64,000 bases of DNA from Anaerofilum sp. An201. Its GTDB lineage: Bacteria > Bacillota > Clostridia > Oscillospirales > Ruminococcaceae. The position numbers and the translations under genes were made by a program. Under the pieces are notes generated by a model. The model saw nothing but the letters and a program-made list of their open reading frames with translations. It did no database searches and had not been told where the DNA came from. How positions within the stretch are numbered: the first letter of the stretch is position 1; the number at the start of each line of letters is the position of its first letter. The DNA lies in the NCBI RefSeq assembly GCF_002160015.1, contig NZ_NFJT01000012.1, positions 24,984 to 88,983 of the forward strand. The letters run 5' to 3'. Positions 43,444-51,817 of this stretch are shown here, piece after piece.

Positions 43444-43935
43444 TCAGATCCAAGTGAGCAGATACCCGTTGATTAAAGCAACAGCCAAAAACAGAAGAAC
43501 TCCCCGCAGGAAAGCGTAAAAGTGTTTGCGGGGGTCCGCATATAATTCCGGACTTTCCTCGGTGCCGGAAAACCGCACCCGTTTTGTGTGCCGCCACCAA
43601 AGCAGGTCGATCACCAAAAAATCAAACAGATTCAGCGCCTGTCCTAAAAGCAGAGTGTTCAAAAAGTTGCCTGCAAAATATTCCTGCCGGGTGAGAAGCC
43701 CCATCGCAAACAGGAGCGCAGTAAACAAAAGCAGATTTCCAGCGAAGATGGCCGCAGGACCTCGCTGCCGAATATTTCCTGATAGCTCCGGGCGGGCTTT
43801 CACAATCTTCTGTACCTCGTCCGGGTAAGTAGAAAAATTACGGATGTTTTTCTCGTCGCTCCCGGTGCCCAGCCAGCAAAAAGCCCAAAACAAGGAACAC
43901 AGGAGCATACCCTCTGCCAGCAGCATTTGAACCAT
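43444..43935 (-). CDS. four-helix membrane protein of cargo block 2 (copy B)
   Basis: 163 residues from the ATG at 43935 (GGGAGATGG upstream). About four hydrophobic segments. The stretch NLFDFLVIDLLWWRHTKRVRFSGTEESPE matches the pattern of the protein at 45455-45970 (D-LL--D--W-----K-RF--PGTE), so the two are paralogues. I do not recognise a named family. Confidence 0.75.
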   Translation of the reverse strand: MVQMLLAEGMLLCSLFWAFCWLGTGSDEKNIRNFSTYPDEVQKIVKARPELSGNIRQRGPAAIFAGNLLLFTALLFAMGLLTRQEYFAGNFLNTLLLGQALNLFDFLVIDLLWWRHTKRVRFSGTEESPELYADPRKHFYAFLRGVLLFLAVALINGYLLTWI

Positions 43936-43952
43936 CTTCCATCTCCCGATTT

Positions 43953-44612
43953 CTATTTTCCCTGCCGTTCTTTGTCCCAACGGGAACCCTTTTTGCAGAT
44001 ATAAAAGTCACAGCAGTCACCGCCGGCAGCCAGCGTTTTGGTACGGTAGAGCCGCCCACCCATCCAGTCGACGGACATCGTGTCCAGAGCGCATAGATAG
44101 GGAACCAGATGAGGAAGGCCCTCCTGTCGACCCAGGGCACACAGACCGCACTGGTGGTAAAGGATCGTATATTCCTCTGCATCCCGGCCGAAGATGACCT
44201 CGGCATTCCACTGAAAGGGGTTCCTATCTGCATCCGCCAAAGATGCAGTCGCTGCTCGCTTATATTGAGCCTTCAAAGTAAATGCAGTCTTGGCTTTGCC
44301 CCGGAAGGCGGCCACAACCAGAGGAGAACGCATACTGGCACTTACCATGCCCTCAAAGCGCTTTTCACTCATTTTTTCTTCTGCCGCCTTATAGATAGAC
44401 AGCCATAGAATTCCACCAGTCAGGCAGACCCGCAACGGGTTTTCCATCATGGAGCCAATATCCGGGGTACGGGATACCATTTGCCGGTAAATCTGCTTAG
44501 AGAGCTGCTTTAACGCAGAAATATCCCATCCCAACTCCTGCCTTGCCAGATACCGAAATGCGGCAGGAGCGATGGCAACCCACATCAGCCTTTCACAATA
44601 TGTATAGTTCAT
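43953..44612 (-). CDS. L-2-amino-thiazoline-4-carboxylate (ATC) hydrolase family protein
   Basis: 219 residues. The C-terminal half has the family core CGLCALGRQEGLPHLVPYLCALD and GGDCCDFYI with conserved Cys, His, Asp residues. Characterised ATC hydrolases open a thiazoline ring to S- or N-carbamoyl-cysteine; most family members are untested. ACGGAGGTTTGTC precedes the ATG. It overlaps or abuts its neighbours in a tight six-gene operon under DtxR-like box C. Confidence 0.75.
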   Translation of the reverse strand: MNYTYCERLMWVAIAPAAFRYLARQELGWDISALKQLSKQIYRQMVSRTPDIGSMMENPLRVCLTGGILWLSIYKAAEEKMSEKRFEGMVSASMRSPLVVAAFRGKAKTAFTLKAQYKRAATASLADADRNPFQWNAEVIFGRDAEEYTILYHQCGLCALGRQEGLPHLVPYLCALDTMSVDWMGGRLYRTKTLAAGGDCCDFYICKKGSRWDKERQGK

Positions 44613-44626
44613 GACAAACCTCCGTC

Positions 44627-45442
44627 TTACTTCCGCCCCACCAGCATCCGGGAGTCGCCCAGCATCATCATGCCCGCCCGCCGGCGGGAGCCGAAGGCCT
44701 CCGTGGCCGTGTCGATGAGGCGCACGTCCTCATAGCCCATGTCCCGCAACTTTTGGACAAAGGCATCCATGTCCCCGTACATTTTTGGCTTCATGTCATC
44801 GTTGAGCGCAAAGACGCCGCCCTTTTTCAGCACCCGCAGGGTCTCCAACAGCAGAGCCTGCTTGTCCGCACCCATTACATTGTGGTAGACATAGTTGCTC
44901 ACCACGGCGTCGAAACTCTCATCAGGGAAATCCAGCTTGTTGGCATCCCCGTGCCGGAACGCACACCTGAAGCCGACGCCCTCGCTCTCGGCATTTTTCT
45001 CGCACATGGCCTGACCATAGCCGTAGGCCACGCCCCAATAGTCCATGCCGGTGATTTGGGCGTCCGGCCAGGTGAGAGCCGCCCGTATGCTCAGTGCGCC
45101 GGAGCCGCATCCAACCTCCAGAAGTTGTCCCTGCCCGTCAAAATCCAGATGGGAGAGGACGACCTGATGGACCCGCTCCATCATTCCTCCGCCGCCGAAA
45201 GCGTACTGTTTCCGTATCCATGCACACCAGATCAGCAGGGCAAGCAGCGCCGCTGCGGCAACAGAGAACAGGATGCCGAGCGCGGCAATATGAAACATGG
45301 AAAAGGATAGCGCTGCCAGCACCGCCGACAGGGTCAACAGCCCACCGATCATGTAAAAAACCGGGTTAGACATCCAGCTTCCGTAGTCCTCGCCGTGGGT
45401 GCCGAGTCGGATTATTTTTTGTTGCTTTTGATGTTGTTTCAT
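44627..45442 (-). CDS. membrane-anchored class I SAM methyltransferase
   Basis: 271 residues from the ATG at 45442 (ATAGGAG 9 nt upstream). Two hydrophobic helices (~27-65) precede a Rossmann methyltransferase with LLEVGCGSGALSIRAAL (motif I), DAQITGMDYWG, FRHGDANKLDFPDESFDAVVSNYVYHNV and LKKGGVFALND. The N-terminal anchor is uncommon for soluble methyltransferases and suggests action at the membrane beside the two membrane proteins. Substrate unknown. Confidence 0.82.
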   Translation of the reverse strand: MKQHQKQQKIIRLGTHGEDYGSWMSNPVFYMIGGLLTLSAVLAALSFSMFHIAALGILFSVAAAALLALLIWCAWIRKQYAFGGGGMMERVHQVVLSHLDFDGQGQLLEVGCGSGALSIRAALTWPDAQITGMDYWGVAYGYGQAMCEKNAESEGVGFRCAFRHGDANKLDFPDESFDAVVSNYVYHNVMGADKQALLLETLRVLKKGGVFALNDDMKPKMYGDMDAFVQKLRDMGYEDVRLIDTATEAFGSRRRAGMMMLGDSRMLVGRK

Positions 45443-45454
45443 TTGAACCATCTC

Positions 45455-45970
45455 CTATCCTATCTTTTGCAATAACAGCCCCAATCCCGCCTGAGCCGCC
45501 GCCATGAGCGGGCACAGCAGCAGCGGCCATTGGAGCAGGTGCTCTGGCAGCGCATAGCCCTTCATCCAGTCTGTGAACTCATAGCCGGGATGTCCCTCTG
45601 TACCAGGGATCACAAAACGGTCTTTCGCTTTTTTCTGGATCAGCCACACATCCAGAAAAAGAAGATCGCCTATGTTGATCATCATCCACTGGATGTATCC
45701 CATCAGGGATAGACGCCAGAATCCGGTTGTCCCGCCCTCCACAGCGCTGACCGCACCATAAAGAAGGAGAGGCAGCAGCTCTCCAAAGCAGATCCAAAGC
45801 CAGTAAAAACGGTTTTCCTCTCTGGTAGGCGGCCTGTTCGCCGCCTTGATGATGGCGGGCGGATAGCTGGGAAACATCAGCCGGGGCTGATACAGCGCCA
45901 CCGTGGCGGCAAATAGGTTAAAGTAGGCCGCCATGGCAAGCCCGTCCAGGATGGTGCGCGTCCAGTTCAT
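45455..45970 (-). CDS. four-helix membrane protein of cargo block 2 (copy A)
   Basis: 171 residues. Hydrophobic segments near 10-28, 55-80, 88-110 and 142-168. Contains NIGDLLFLDVWLIQKKAKDRFVIPGTEGHPGYE, echoed in the 43444-43935 protein. GGCAGGAGAATTTCC precedes the ATG. It is sandwiched between two methyltransferase genes. Function unknown. Confidence 0.75.
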   Translation of the reverse strand: MNWTRTILDGLAMAAYFNLFAATVALYQPRLMFPSYPPAIIKAANRPPTREENRFYWLWICFGELLPLLLYGAVSAVEGGTTGFWRLSLMGYIQWMMINIGDLLFLDVWLIQKKAKDRFVIPGTEGHPGYEFTDWMKGYALPEHLLQWPLLLCPLMAAAQAGLGLLLQKIG

Positions 45971-46034
45971 GGAAATTCTCCTGCCCTACTGCGTTTTTCA
46001 TAAGGAACTCTCTGTTATGGATTTGCCCCGTATT

Positions 46035-46658
46035 CTACCGGATCGCCAGCGCACAGAGCCAGTGCTTTTTGGCGTCTTTATCCATGATGACCTTAGAAAA
46101 ACCAGCCTCGGTGAGAAAACGGGCAAGCTGGTCTCCATTGTAGATTCTCATCCCATCAATGACAGAAAGCCATTTGTTGTCCTGGGAGTTTTCCCCGTCC
46201 GACTCATTGACGATTAAAAAAATGCCGCCCGGTTGCAGGGTGCGGTACACCTCCCGGAAACTCTCCACCGGGCCAGGCCAGAAATATACGGTTTCAAATG
46301 CGGTCGCCAGATCAAACGAACCATCCCCAAAGGGGAGGCGGGATACATCTCCCTGCAAAATCTGGCAGCGGCCGGCTTGCAGACCCTCACGATTGACCCT
46401 CTTAGCCTTTTCTACGGATATTTCTGAATAATCCAGAGCAGTAATAGTTGCAGCCGGATATTTTCGCAGAAGCGCCCGAATATTCCGACCGCCGCCGCAG
46501 CCCAGCTCCGCGATTTGAGAGGGGCCGGTTTCCGGCAAACGGCTGAGGCCCCAGTCCGCCAGGGCAGCATGGGCGTGATTCATGCTGTCCACCATGCACC
46601 TGCCAAGCAGCCCTTCCGGCTTGCGGGTATTATTAAAAAAAGTTTTCCATATCCCCAT
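46035..46658 (-). CDS. class I SAM-dependent methyltransferase, first gene of cargo block 2
   Basis: 207 residues from the ATG at 46658 (GGAGG, 5 nt spacing); an ATG four codons upstream overlaps the ribosome site. Motif I is AELGCGGGRNIRALL, then ITALDYSEISVEKAKR, GDVSRLPFGDGSFDLATAFETVYFWP and LQPGGIFLIVNE. It resembles small-molecule (UbiE/ArsM-like) methyltransferases. First gene after DtxR-like box C. Confidence 0.85.
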   Translation of the reverse strand: MGIWKTFFNNTRKPEGLLGRCMVDSMNHAHAALADWGLSRLPETGPSQIAELGCGGGRNIRALLRKYPAATITALDYSEISVEKAKRVNREGLQAGRCQILQGDVSRLPFGDGSFDLATAFETVYFWPGPVESFREVYRTLQPGGIFLIVNESDGENSQDNKWLSVIDGMRIYNGDQLARFLTEAGFSKVIMDKDAKKHWLCALAIR

Positions 46659-46683
46659 AACTGCCTCCATATATCGAAATTAA

Positions 46684-46736
46684 GGTTAGCATTAACTAAC
46701 CACACTTATTATACATCTTATCTCGCAGAAGCGCAA
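46684..46736 (-). promoter_or_regulatory. block 2 promoter with DtxR-like box C
   Basis: Leftward: TTGCGC (46736-46731), 17 bp, TATAAT (46713-46708), then the near-perfect 18-bp operator GGTTAGTTAATGCTAACC (46701-46684) over the expected start point. Confidence 0.72.
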
Positions 46737-47146
46737 CACAAAGAACATTTTCAACCATTTTACACGATGAAAATGTGGAAAACGGCCGCTCCGCCGATGG
46801 AAAACAGATATTCACGGCCCGATGGAAAAGCCGCCGGCTTTCCCACAGCCCGCAAACATCGTTTCCCACAGTTCCGCAAGCATGACCGTTTACGCACATT
46901 CCCACAGCGCCTACTACGGCGAATATCCTTCCCGTCCGATCCTGATTGAAAGAGAAAAAAGAGAACAAAAAAAGAAGCGGGAGCGTCACCCTCGGCCTAA
47001 ACCGAAGGCGGCGCTCCCACTCTGTTATGGAAAAGTGTTCAAAACAGCCTCTTTGTCCCCCCTCAAATCAGAGGGAGAGGCCCACATGGGGAAATCATAA
47101 GGGCGGCTCCCGGAAAAGCCGCCACAGGCGATTTTTCAGCCCGTTT
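46737..47146. other. intergenic stretch with iteron-like repeats and hairpins
   Basis: About 410 bp without a convincing gene. It holds iteron-like repeats TTTCCCACAGccCCGCAA (46839-46855, 46862-46879) and ATTCCCACAGCG (46898), a hairpin GGGAGCG / CGCTCCC (46979-47018) with a long T-run when read leftward (terminator of the transfer operon), and a hairpin GGCGGCT / AGCCGCC (47102-47123) just after the last gene. Confidence 0.5.
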
Positions 47147-47329
47147 TCAACCCCTATTCCCGCATTTTTTCGAGCGTGCGGACTGGTAATGGGGACAGGC
47201 GATGAGGACTGCCCGGAAGCTCTGCTTGCAGGGATGGACACAACCCTTGCAGATCTTGTTATATCTGCGGCGGCCGTTCTCCCCGAGGAAGAAGGACCAT
47301 TCCAGACGCCATTTCTTGCTCCGGCTCAT
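47147..47329 (-). CDS. 60-residue Cys-rich ICE protein
   Basis: The ATG overlaps the ArdA stop (ATGA). After a basic N-terminus (MSRSKKWRLEWSFFLGENGRRR) come CKGCVHPCKQSFRAVLIACPHY and a basic end, a spacing that could bind zinc. A small protein of this kind follows ArdA in related elements as I recall; its function is unknown. Confidence 0.6.
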   Translation of the reverse strand: MSRSKKWRLEWSFFLGENGRRRYNKICKGCVHPCKQSFRAVLIACPHYQSARSKKCGNRG

Positions 47330-49191
47330 AAGTCGCCCAGCTCCGGGGGCTTCTTCTGCGGGGCAGGCTTGTCCGGGGCTTTCCGCGACCCACACTCCCG
47401 TTTCGCGTCCTCCAGCCGCTCCCGGATGGAAGGCTTTTTCTCCGGCGTGGTTCTGCGTGCCTCGGCCTGGGCTTTCTCCAGTTCCTCCCCGCGGCGGCCG
47501 TTGTTGATGATCCCGTCGATCATCCCATAGTCGTCCTCCAGAGTCATTTCAGCGGTGCGGAGAGGATTCTCCGGCTCCACCGGCAGGGCGACAATCTGGC
47601 CGTTCAGGTTGATGAACTGCTCCGGCTGCTTGAAGTGCTCCATGTACTTCTGCGCCAGTTCCGGGGGCAGAGAGGTGAAGGACTCCTCGCCGAGACCCAC
47701 CACCAGGAATGTGCCAGCTACAATGTCGTAAATCTCCCCATGCTCGTCCCGGAGGGAACGGTTCAGGTCCAGACCGATGAGCTTGCCTTCGTCGTTCAGT
47801 ACCAGCCCCACCGGATCGTCAAAGGGATAGGAGGCGGCAATGTCGCCGCCTACTTCCGCTTGCAGCGCATGGAGGCCAGGGTCGATTTCCTTCACATAGG
47901 GCTCCTTCATGGGCTCCACCACCAGGACGGTCAGCTTCTCCGGCGCGGTATGTTCGGGGGTGTCTCCGCTGGGGATGGCAAAGGCGCGGCTGCCGTTGGC
48001 CATGATAAGATACTTCCCGTCCTCGGACTCATGGTGGAAACCGTATCCGGCCGCCTCCATCTGTTCCCGGCTCATATCCGTCACATGGAAGGTGCCCCTG
48101 GGGGTCCGCACCGTCTCGCCGGTCTCCCGGTCGTCCGGGGTAGGCGCCGCTTGCTGCCCATACAACTCCGCCTCATACTCCCGGTTTGCCTGCTCCGCAA
48201 AGGCCAGCATCTCGTCCACATGGGACTGATCCGGGTTTTCGATGGCCTCCCGGATCGCCTGGGGGTCTACATCCAGAAATTCCTCATAGCCGGTGGCGTC
48301 CTTGAACTTCTCGATCTCCGAAGGAAGATAGTCCTCCTGGGTCTGCCCCAGGGCGGCCAGCTTCTCATCCAGTGCGGAAATGCGGCCAGCCATCAGGTTT
48401 TCGTAGATTTCCTCCTTGGCCGCGTGCTCCTCCGGGTGCTCGGCGGCGTACTGCGGGTCGTGCTGGCGGAAGAACTCGTCCATATCGTAGGCGATGTCCA
48501 TCGCCCATTCGGATTTTTCCTCCTCGGTCAGCTCCTCCGCGTCCTGGAAGGTCATCACCCGGTATTCCTCCGGGATGCTGCCATGCTCCCCATCGTAATA
48601 CTCATGGAAGCTGCTCCCGGTGTCCCGCACATACCCCAGGTCGGTGAACTCGCCGCCCTCCTCCAGGGCGACGTCCCGGCCGTAGGCCTCATAGTCGATG
48701 TAGTTCCGCAGGTGCTCCGGCACCTGCATGGCGTCCAGCTCCTCGATGTAATACCGGCCCAGGTCGTCGTGGTCGTGGATGTCGGGGTAAATGTCGTAGC
48801 AGTCCAGGTTCTCGGTCAGGTTGATGATCTCCTGCAAGCTGCCCGAATGGTCGCCGATCTCCATCGCCGCCTGGAACTGTTCGTACTCGCCCTGGCTCAT
48901 CTCGTCCAGTTTGGAGGCCAGGTAGTTGAGCTCGTCCAGGTTCTCATACTCGCCCAGCTTGTCGTAGAGGCCGTCCACATAGCAGTCATAGTCAGTGATG
49001 AACCACTCCTCATAGGGCTGGCCGAAGTCATCCTTCTGCCCAATGCCGATCCGTTCAAACACCTTCTGCATCTCCTCTGGCGTGGTGGGGAACTTCACCC
49101 ATTCGCCCACCAGGTCGCCCTCGTTGTACTTGCCCAGGTTGGTGATGAAGGCGGCAAAGGGATAATCCTTGTCATATTCATAATGGGGCAT
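47326..49191 (-). CDS. ArdA-type antirestriction protein fused to DUF3846-like and DUF4316-like parts
   Basis: 621 residues. The N-terminal third is an acidic ArdA DNA mimic (YITNLGKYNEGDLVGEWV... DYDCYVDGLYDKLGEYENLDELNYLA). The middle is highly acidic; ~440-545 is DUF3846-like (VGGDIAASYPFDDPVGLVLNDEGKLIGLDLNRSLRD); the end (~565-605) has ...DDYGMIDGIINNGRR...KPSIRERLEDAKREC. ArdA blocks type I restriction enzymes on entry of the element into a new host. It is several times longer than minimal ArdA (~165 residues). Confidence 0.86.
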   Translation of the reverse strand: MPHYEYDKDYPFAAFITNLGKYNEGDLVGEWVKFPTTPEEMQKVFERIGIGQKDDFGQPYEEWFITDYDCYVDGLYDKLGEYENLDELNYLASKLDEMSQGEYEQFQAAMEIGDHSGSLQEIINLTENLDCYDIYPDIHDHDDLGRYYIEELDAMQVPEHLRNYIDYEAYGRDVALEEGGEFTDLGYVRDTGSSFHEYYDGEHGSIPEEYRVMTFQDAEELTEEEKSEWAMDIAYDMDEFFRQHDPQYAAEHPEEHAAKEEIYENLMAGRISALDEKLAALGQTQEDYLPSEIEKFKDATGYEEFLDVDPQAIREAIENPDQSHVDEMLAFAEQANREYEAELYGQQAAPTPDDRETGETVRTPRGTFHVTDMSREQMEAAGYGFHHESEDGKYLIMANGSRAFAIPSGDTPEHTAPEKLTVLVVEPMKEPYVKEIDPGLHALQAEVGGDIAASYPFDDPVGLVLNDEGKLIGLDLNRSLRDEHGEIYDIVAGTFLVVGLGEESFTSLPPELAQKYMEHFKQPEQFINLNGQIVALPVEPENPLRTAEMTLEDDYGMIDGIINNGRRGEELEKAQAEARRTTPEKKPSIRERLEDAKRECGSRKAPDKPAPQKKPPELGDL

Positions 49192-49203
49192 ATACGCACC
49201 TCC

Positions 49204-49731
49204 TTACAGCTCCGGCTCAGACTTCCCCTTGCGGGGCGCCTGGGCCTTATTTTTGTTCCTGCACTCCTGTTTGCTCTGTTCCAGCCGCTCCCTGATGGAG
49301 GGCTTGCGGTCCGCCTGCTTCGCCTGGGGGCGGTCGTGCTGCCATGGGTCATCCGTGGGGAACAGATACCCCCGGCTGGTGAAGCACCCCCGGTCCTCCT
49401 CCAGGGCGCGCCGGCCGAAGGGGGCGGGGTCAATGGCGGCCCGGAGGTCGTCCGTCAGGCCGATGGTCAGTTTCTCCTCCAGGTACTCCCAGCCCAGGTC
49501 CTCCAGGGTCCGAACATGGGGCTCCAGCACGAAGCAGTCCACATTTTTCTCAAATTCCAGGAACTGCTCCGCCGTGGTCAGCCGATAGGGGGACTCCTGG
49601 ACAGCAGCCAGAAGGTCCCGGTCCTCCTGGGATAGGGCGGCAACGGCTTTCGCTACCGCCGCCAGCTCCTCCCGGCTCATGTTCTGTTCAGCGCCGCCCA
49701 GGGAAATATCCGGGATTGCTTTATCTGCCAT
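49204..49731 (-). CDS. DUF4316-like ICE protein
   Basis: 175 residues, acidic centre and basic tail. C-terminal KPSIRERLEQSKQECRNK is nearly the same as the tail of the neighbouring ArdA fusion (KPSIRERLEDAKRECGSR), so both may dock on a common partner. It overlaps topB by 11 bp. Function unknown. Confidence 0.75.
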   Translation of the reverse strand: MADKAIPDISLGGAEQNMSREELAAVAKAVAALSQEDRDLLAAVQESPYRLTTAEQFLEFEKNVDCFVLEPHVRTLEDLGWEYLEEKLTIGLTDDLRAAIDPAPFGRRALEEDRGCFTSRGYLFPTDDPWQHDRPQAKQADRKPSIRERLEQSKQECRNKNKAQAPRKGKSEPEL

Positions 49732-51817
49732 TCACGCCCTCCTTCCGTTTGGGGAACTCCAATTTGAAGCGGACATACTTCTCGCCGGTATCGTCCAGCA
49801 CCACCACCGCGTCATAGGCGGCGCCCTTCTTTTCAGACCACATCCCCTTGACGGAGGTGCGGCCCTTCTTCAAAAGGTCGCCGGCCATCTTTTTTGTCAG
49901 CTCCTTCTTGCGGGAGATCCAGAAGCGGTCGTCCTTCCAAAGGACAAAGCGGCAGGCGCGGTCGGAGCAGTAAAAATTCTTCCTGCCCTCATAGACCGGC
50001 TTGCCGCAGCGGGGGCAGAGACCCACGGCCTCCCGCTCCGGGGCGAACAGCTTCTGGCCCTCCTCGGAGATGTGGGAATAGGTTTTCACCAGTTCCCGCG
50101 CCATGTCAGAGATCCCCGCCATGAAAGCGGCGGGATCGCCCTCACCCCTGGCGATGGCGGTCAGCTTCTGCTCCCACTCCGCCGTGAGCATGGGAGAGGT
50201 CAAAGTATCCGGCAGGACGGTGACCAGGTTGATCCCCGCCTTGGTAGGGATGAGACTTTTCCCTTTGCGCTCCACAAACCCGGCCGCCACCAGCTTCTCC
50301 AGGATCGCCGCCCTGGTGGCCGGGGTGCCCAGGCCCTTGCGCTCGGCGTCCTCCGGCATCTCCTCTTTCCCGGCAGTCTCCATCGCCGCCAGGAGGGTGT
50401 CCTCCGTGTACGCCTTGGGCGGGGCGGTGAAGTGTTCGGTGACAGCGGCCTCCACCTGGTCAAAAAGTTGACCCTCGGTGAAGTCCGGCAGGGCGGCGGG
50501 TTCCGCCTCGCCCTCCGGCTGCTCCTTCAGGGAAGCGCGGAAAATGTGGTCGATCTCACGCCAGCCCTCGGAGAGGATGCGCCGCCCCTTGGCGGTGAAG
50601 GTCTGCCCGCCGCAGGTAAAGGTCGCCGTCACCGCCTCGTACACATAGGGCTCCGCAACCGCGCACAGCAGCTCCCGGCACACCAGCAGAAGGATATTGC
50701 GCTCACCCACGGGCAGTTCGGACAGGTCCGCCTTCTCCAACTCCAGCGTGGGGATGATGGCGTGGTGGTCGGACACCTTCTTGTCATTTACCAGCAAGGA
50801 CACATCCGGGAAGAACTCCCCGCACCCGTCAAAGGGCGGTACCTTGGCCGCCAGGTGGAGGACCACCGAAGCGGTCTCCGCCATGTCGGCGGTCAAAAAC
50901 CGGCTGTCCGTCCGGGGATAGGTCAGCAGCTTTTTCTCATAGAGGGATTGTGCGTAGTCCAGCGTCTGTTTCGCCGTGTAGCCGAAGATGCGGTTAGCCT
51001 CCCGCTGCAAGGAGGTCAGGTCGTAGAGCCTGGGCGGTGCCTCTTTCTTCTGTTCACGGGTGACGGAAGCGCAGACTGCCTCCGCGCCGGCACAGGCCGC
51101 CCTCAGAGCCTCCGCCTCCTCCGGGGCGGCGATCTTCTCCGACACCGCCTCGGCCCCGCCCAGGGTCAGGCGCACATGATGGTATTTCTCTTTGCGGAAC
51201 ATTGTGATTTTGCTGTCCCGGTCCACCAGCATGGCAAGGGTGGGCGTCTGCACCCGCCCCACATTCAGGGTGCGGTGGTAGAGGACAGAAAAAAGTCTTG
51301 TGGCGTTGATCCCAATGAGCCAGTCTGCTTTCTGGCGGCAGAGGGCGGACTGGTACAGCGGGTCATACTCCGCGCCGGGGCGCAGGTCCTGGAAGCCCTC
51401 CCGGATCGCCGCGTCCTCCATGGAAGAGATCCACAGACGGGAGAAGGGCTTCTGGCATCCCGCCATCTCATAGACCAGCCGGAAGATGAGCTCGCCCTCC
51501 CGCCCGGCGTCGCAGGCGTTGACCAGCTCGGTGACGTCCTCTCGCTCCATGAGGTGCTTCAAGTTCTGGAAGGTGTCCTCCTTGCCCTTCGCCAGCACAT
51601 AGCGGAAGGGCTCCGGCAGGATGGGAAGGTCATCATACTTCCATTTCTTATAACCAAGGTCGTACCCGGCTGCGTCCATCGGGGACACCAAATGCCCCAC
51701 GCACCAGGAAACGATGAGCCCATTCCCTTCAAAACAGCCATCGGCCCTGGATGTGACACCCAGGGCCGACGCGACGGCTTTTGCAACACTCGGTTTCTCA
51801 CAGATCACCAGCTTCAT
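49721..51817 (-). CDS. topB: DNA topoisomerase III of the ICE
   Basis: 698 residues. An N-terminal Toprim domain ([27 protein letters not shown]), the type IA core with active-site Tyr in [13 protein letters not shown], and C-terminal zinc-binding Cys pairs ([22 protein letters not shown]). A standard component of Tn1549-like transfer operons that resolves DNA during conjugative processing. It overlaps the DUF4366 gene by 4 bp. Confidence 0.94.
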   Translation of the reverse strand: MKLVICEKPSVAKAVASALGVTSRADGCFEGNGLIVSWCVGHLVSPMDAAGYDLGYKKWKYDDLPILPEPFRYVLAKGKEDTFQNLKHLMEREDVTELVNACDAGREGELIFRLVYEMAGCQKPFSRLWISSMEDAAIREGFQDLRPGAEYDPLYQSALCRQKADWLIGINATRLFSVLYHRTLNVGRVQTPTLAMLVDRDSKITMFRKEKYHHVRLTLGGAEAVSEKIAAPEEAEALRAACAGAEAVCASVTREQKKEAPPRLYDLTSLQREANRIFGYTAKQTLDYAQSLYEKKLLTYPRTDSRFLTADMAETASVVLHLAAKVPPFDGCGEFFPDVSLLVNDKKVSDHHAIIPTLELEKADLSELPVGERNILLLVCRELLCAVAEPYVYEAVTATFTCGGQTFTAKGRRILSEGWREIDHIFRASLKEQPEGEAEPAALPDFTEGQLFDQVEAAVTEHFTAPPKAYTEDTLLAAMETAGKEEMPEDAERKGLGTPATRAAILEKLVAAGFVERKGKSLIPTKAGINLVTVLPDTLTSPMLTAEWEQKLTAIARGEGDPAAFMAGISDMARELVKTYSHISEEGQKLFAPEREAVGLCPRCGKPVYEGRKNFYCSDRACRFVLWKDDRFWISRKKELTKKMAGDLLKKGRTSVKGMWSEKKGAAYDAVVVLDDTGEKYVRFKLEFPKRKEGVNGR

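Noticed and set aside
46979..47018. Coding region between the methyltransferase operon and the small Cys-rich protein
   Set aside because: Open frames on both strands here are short, lack ribosome sites and cross terminator-like hairpins.
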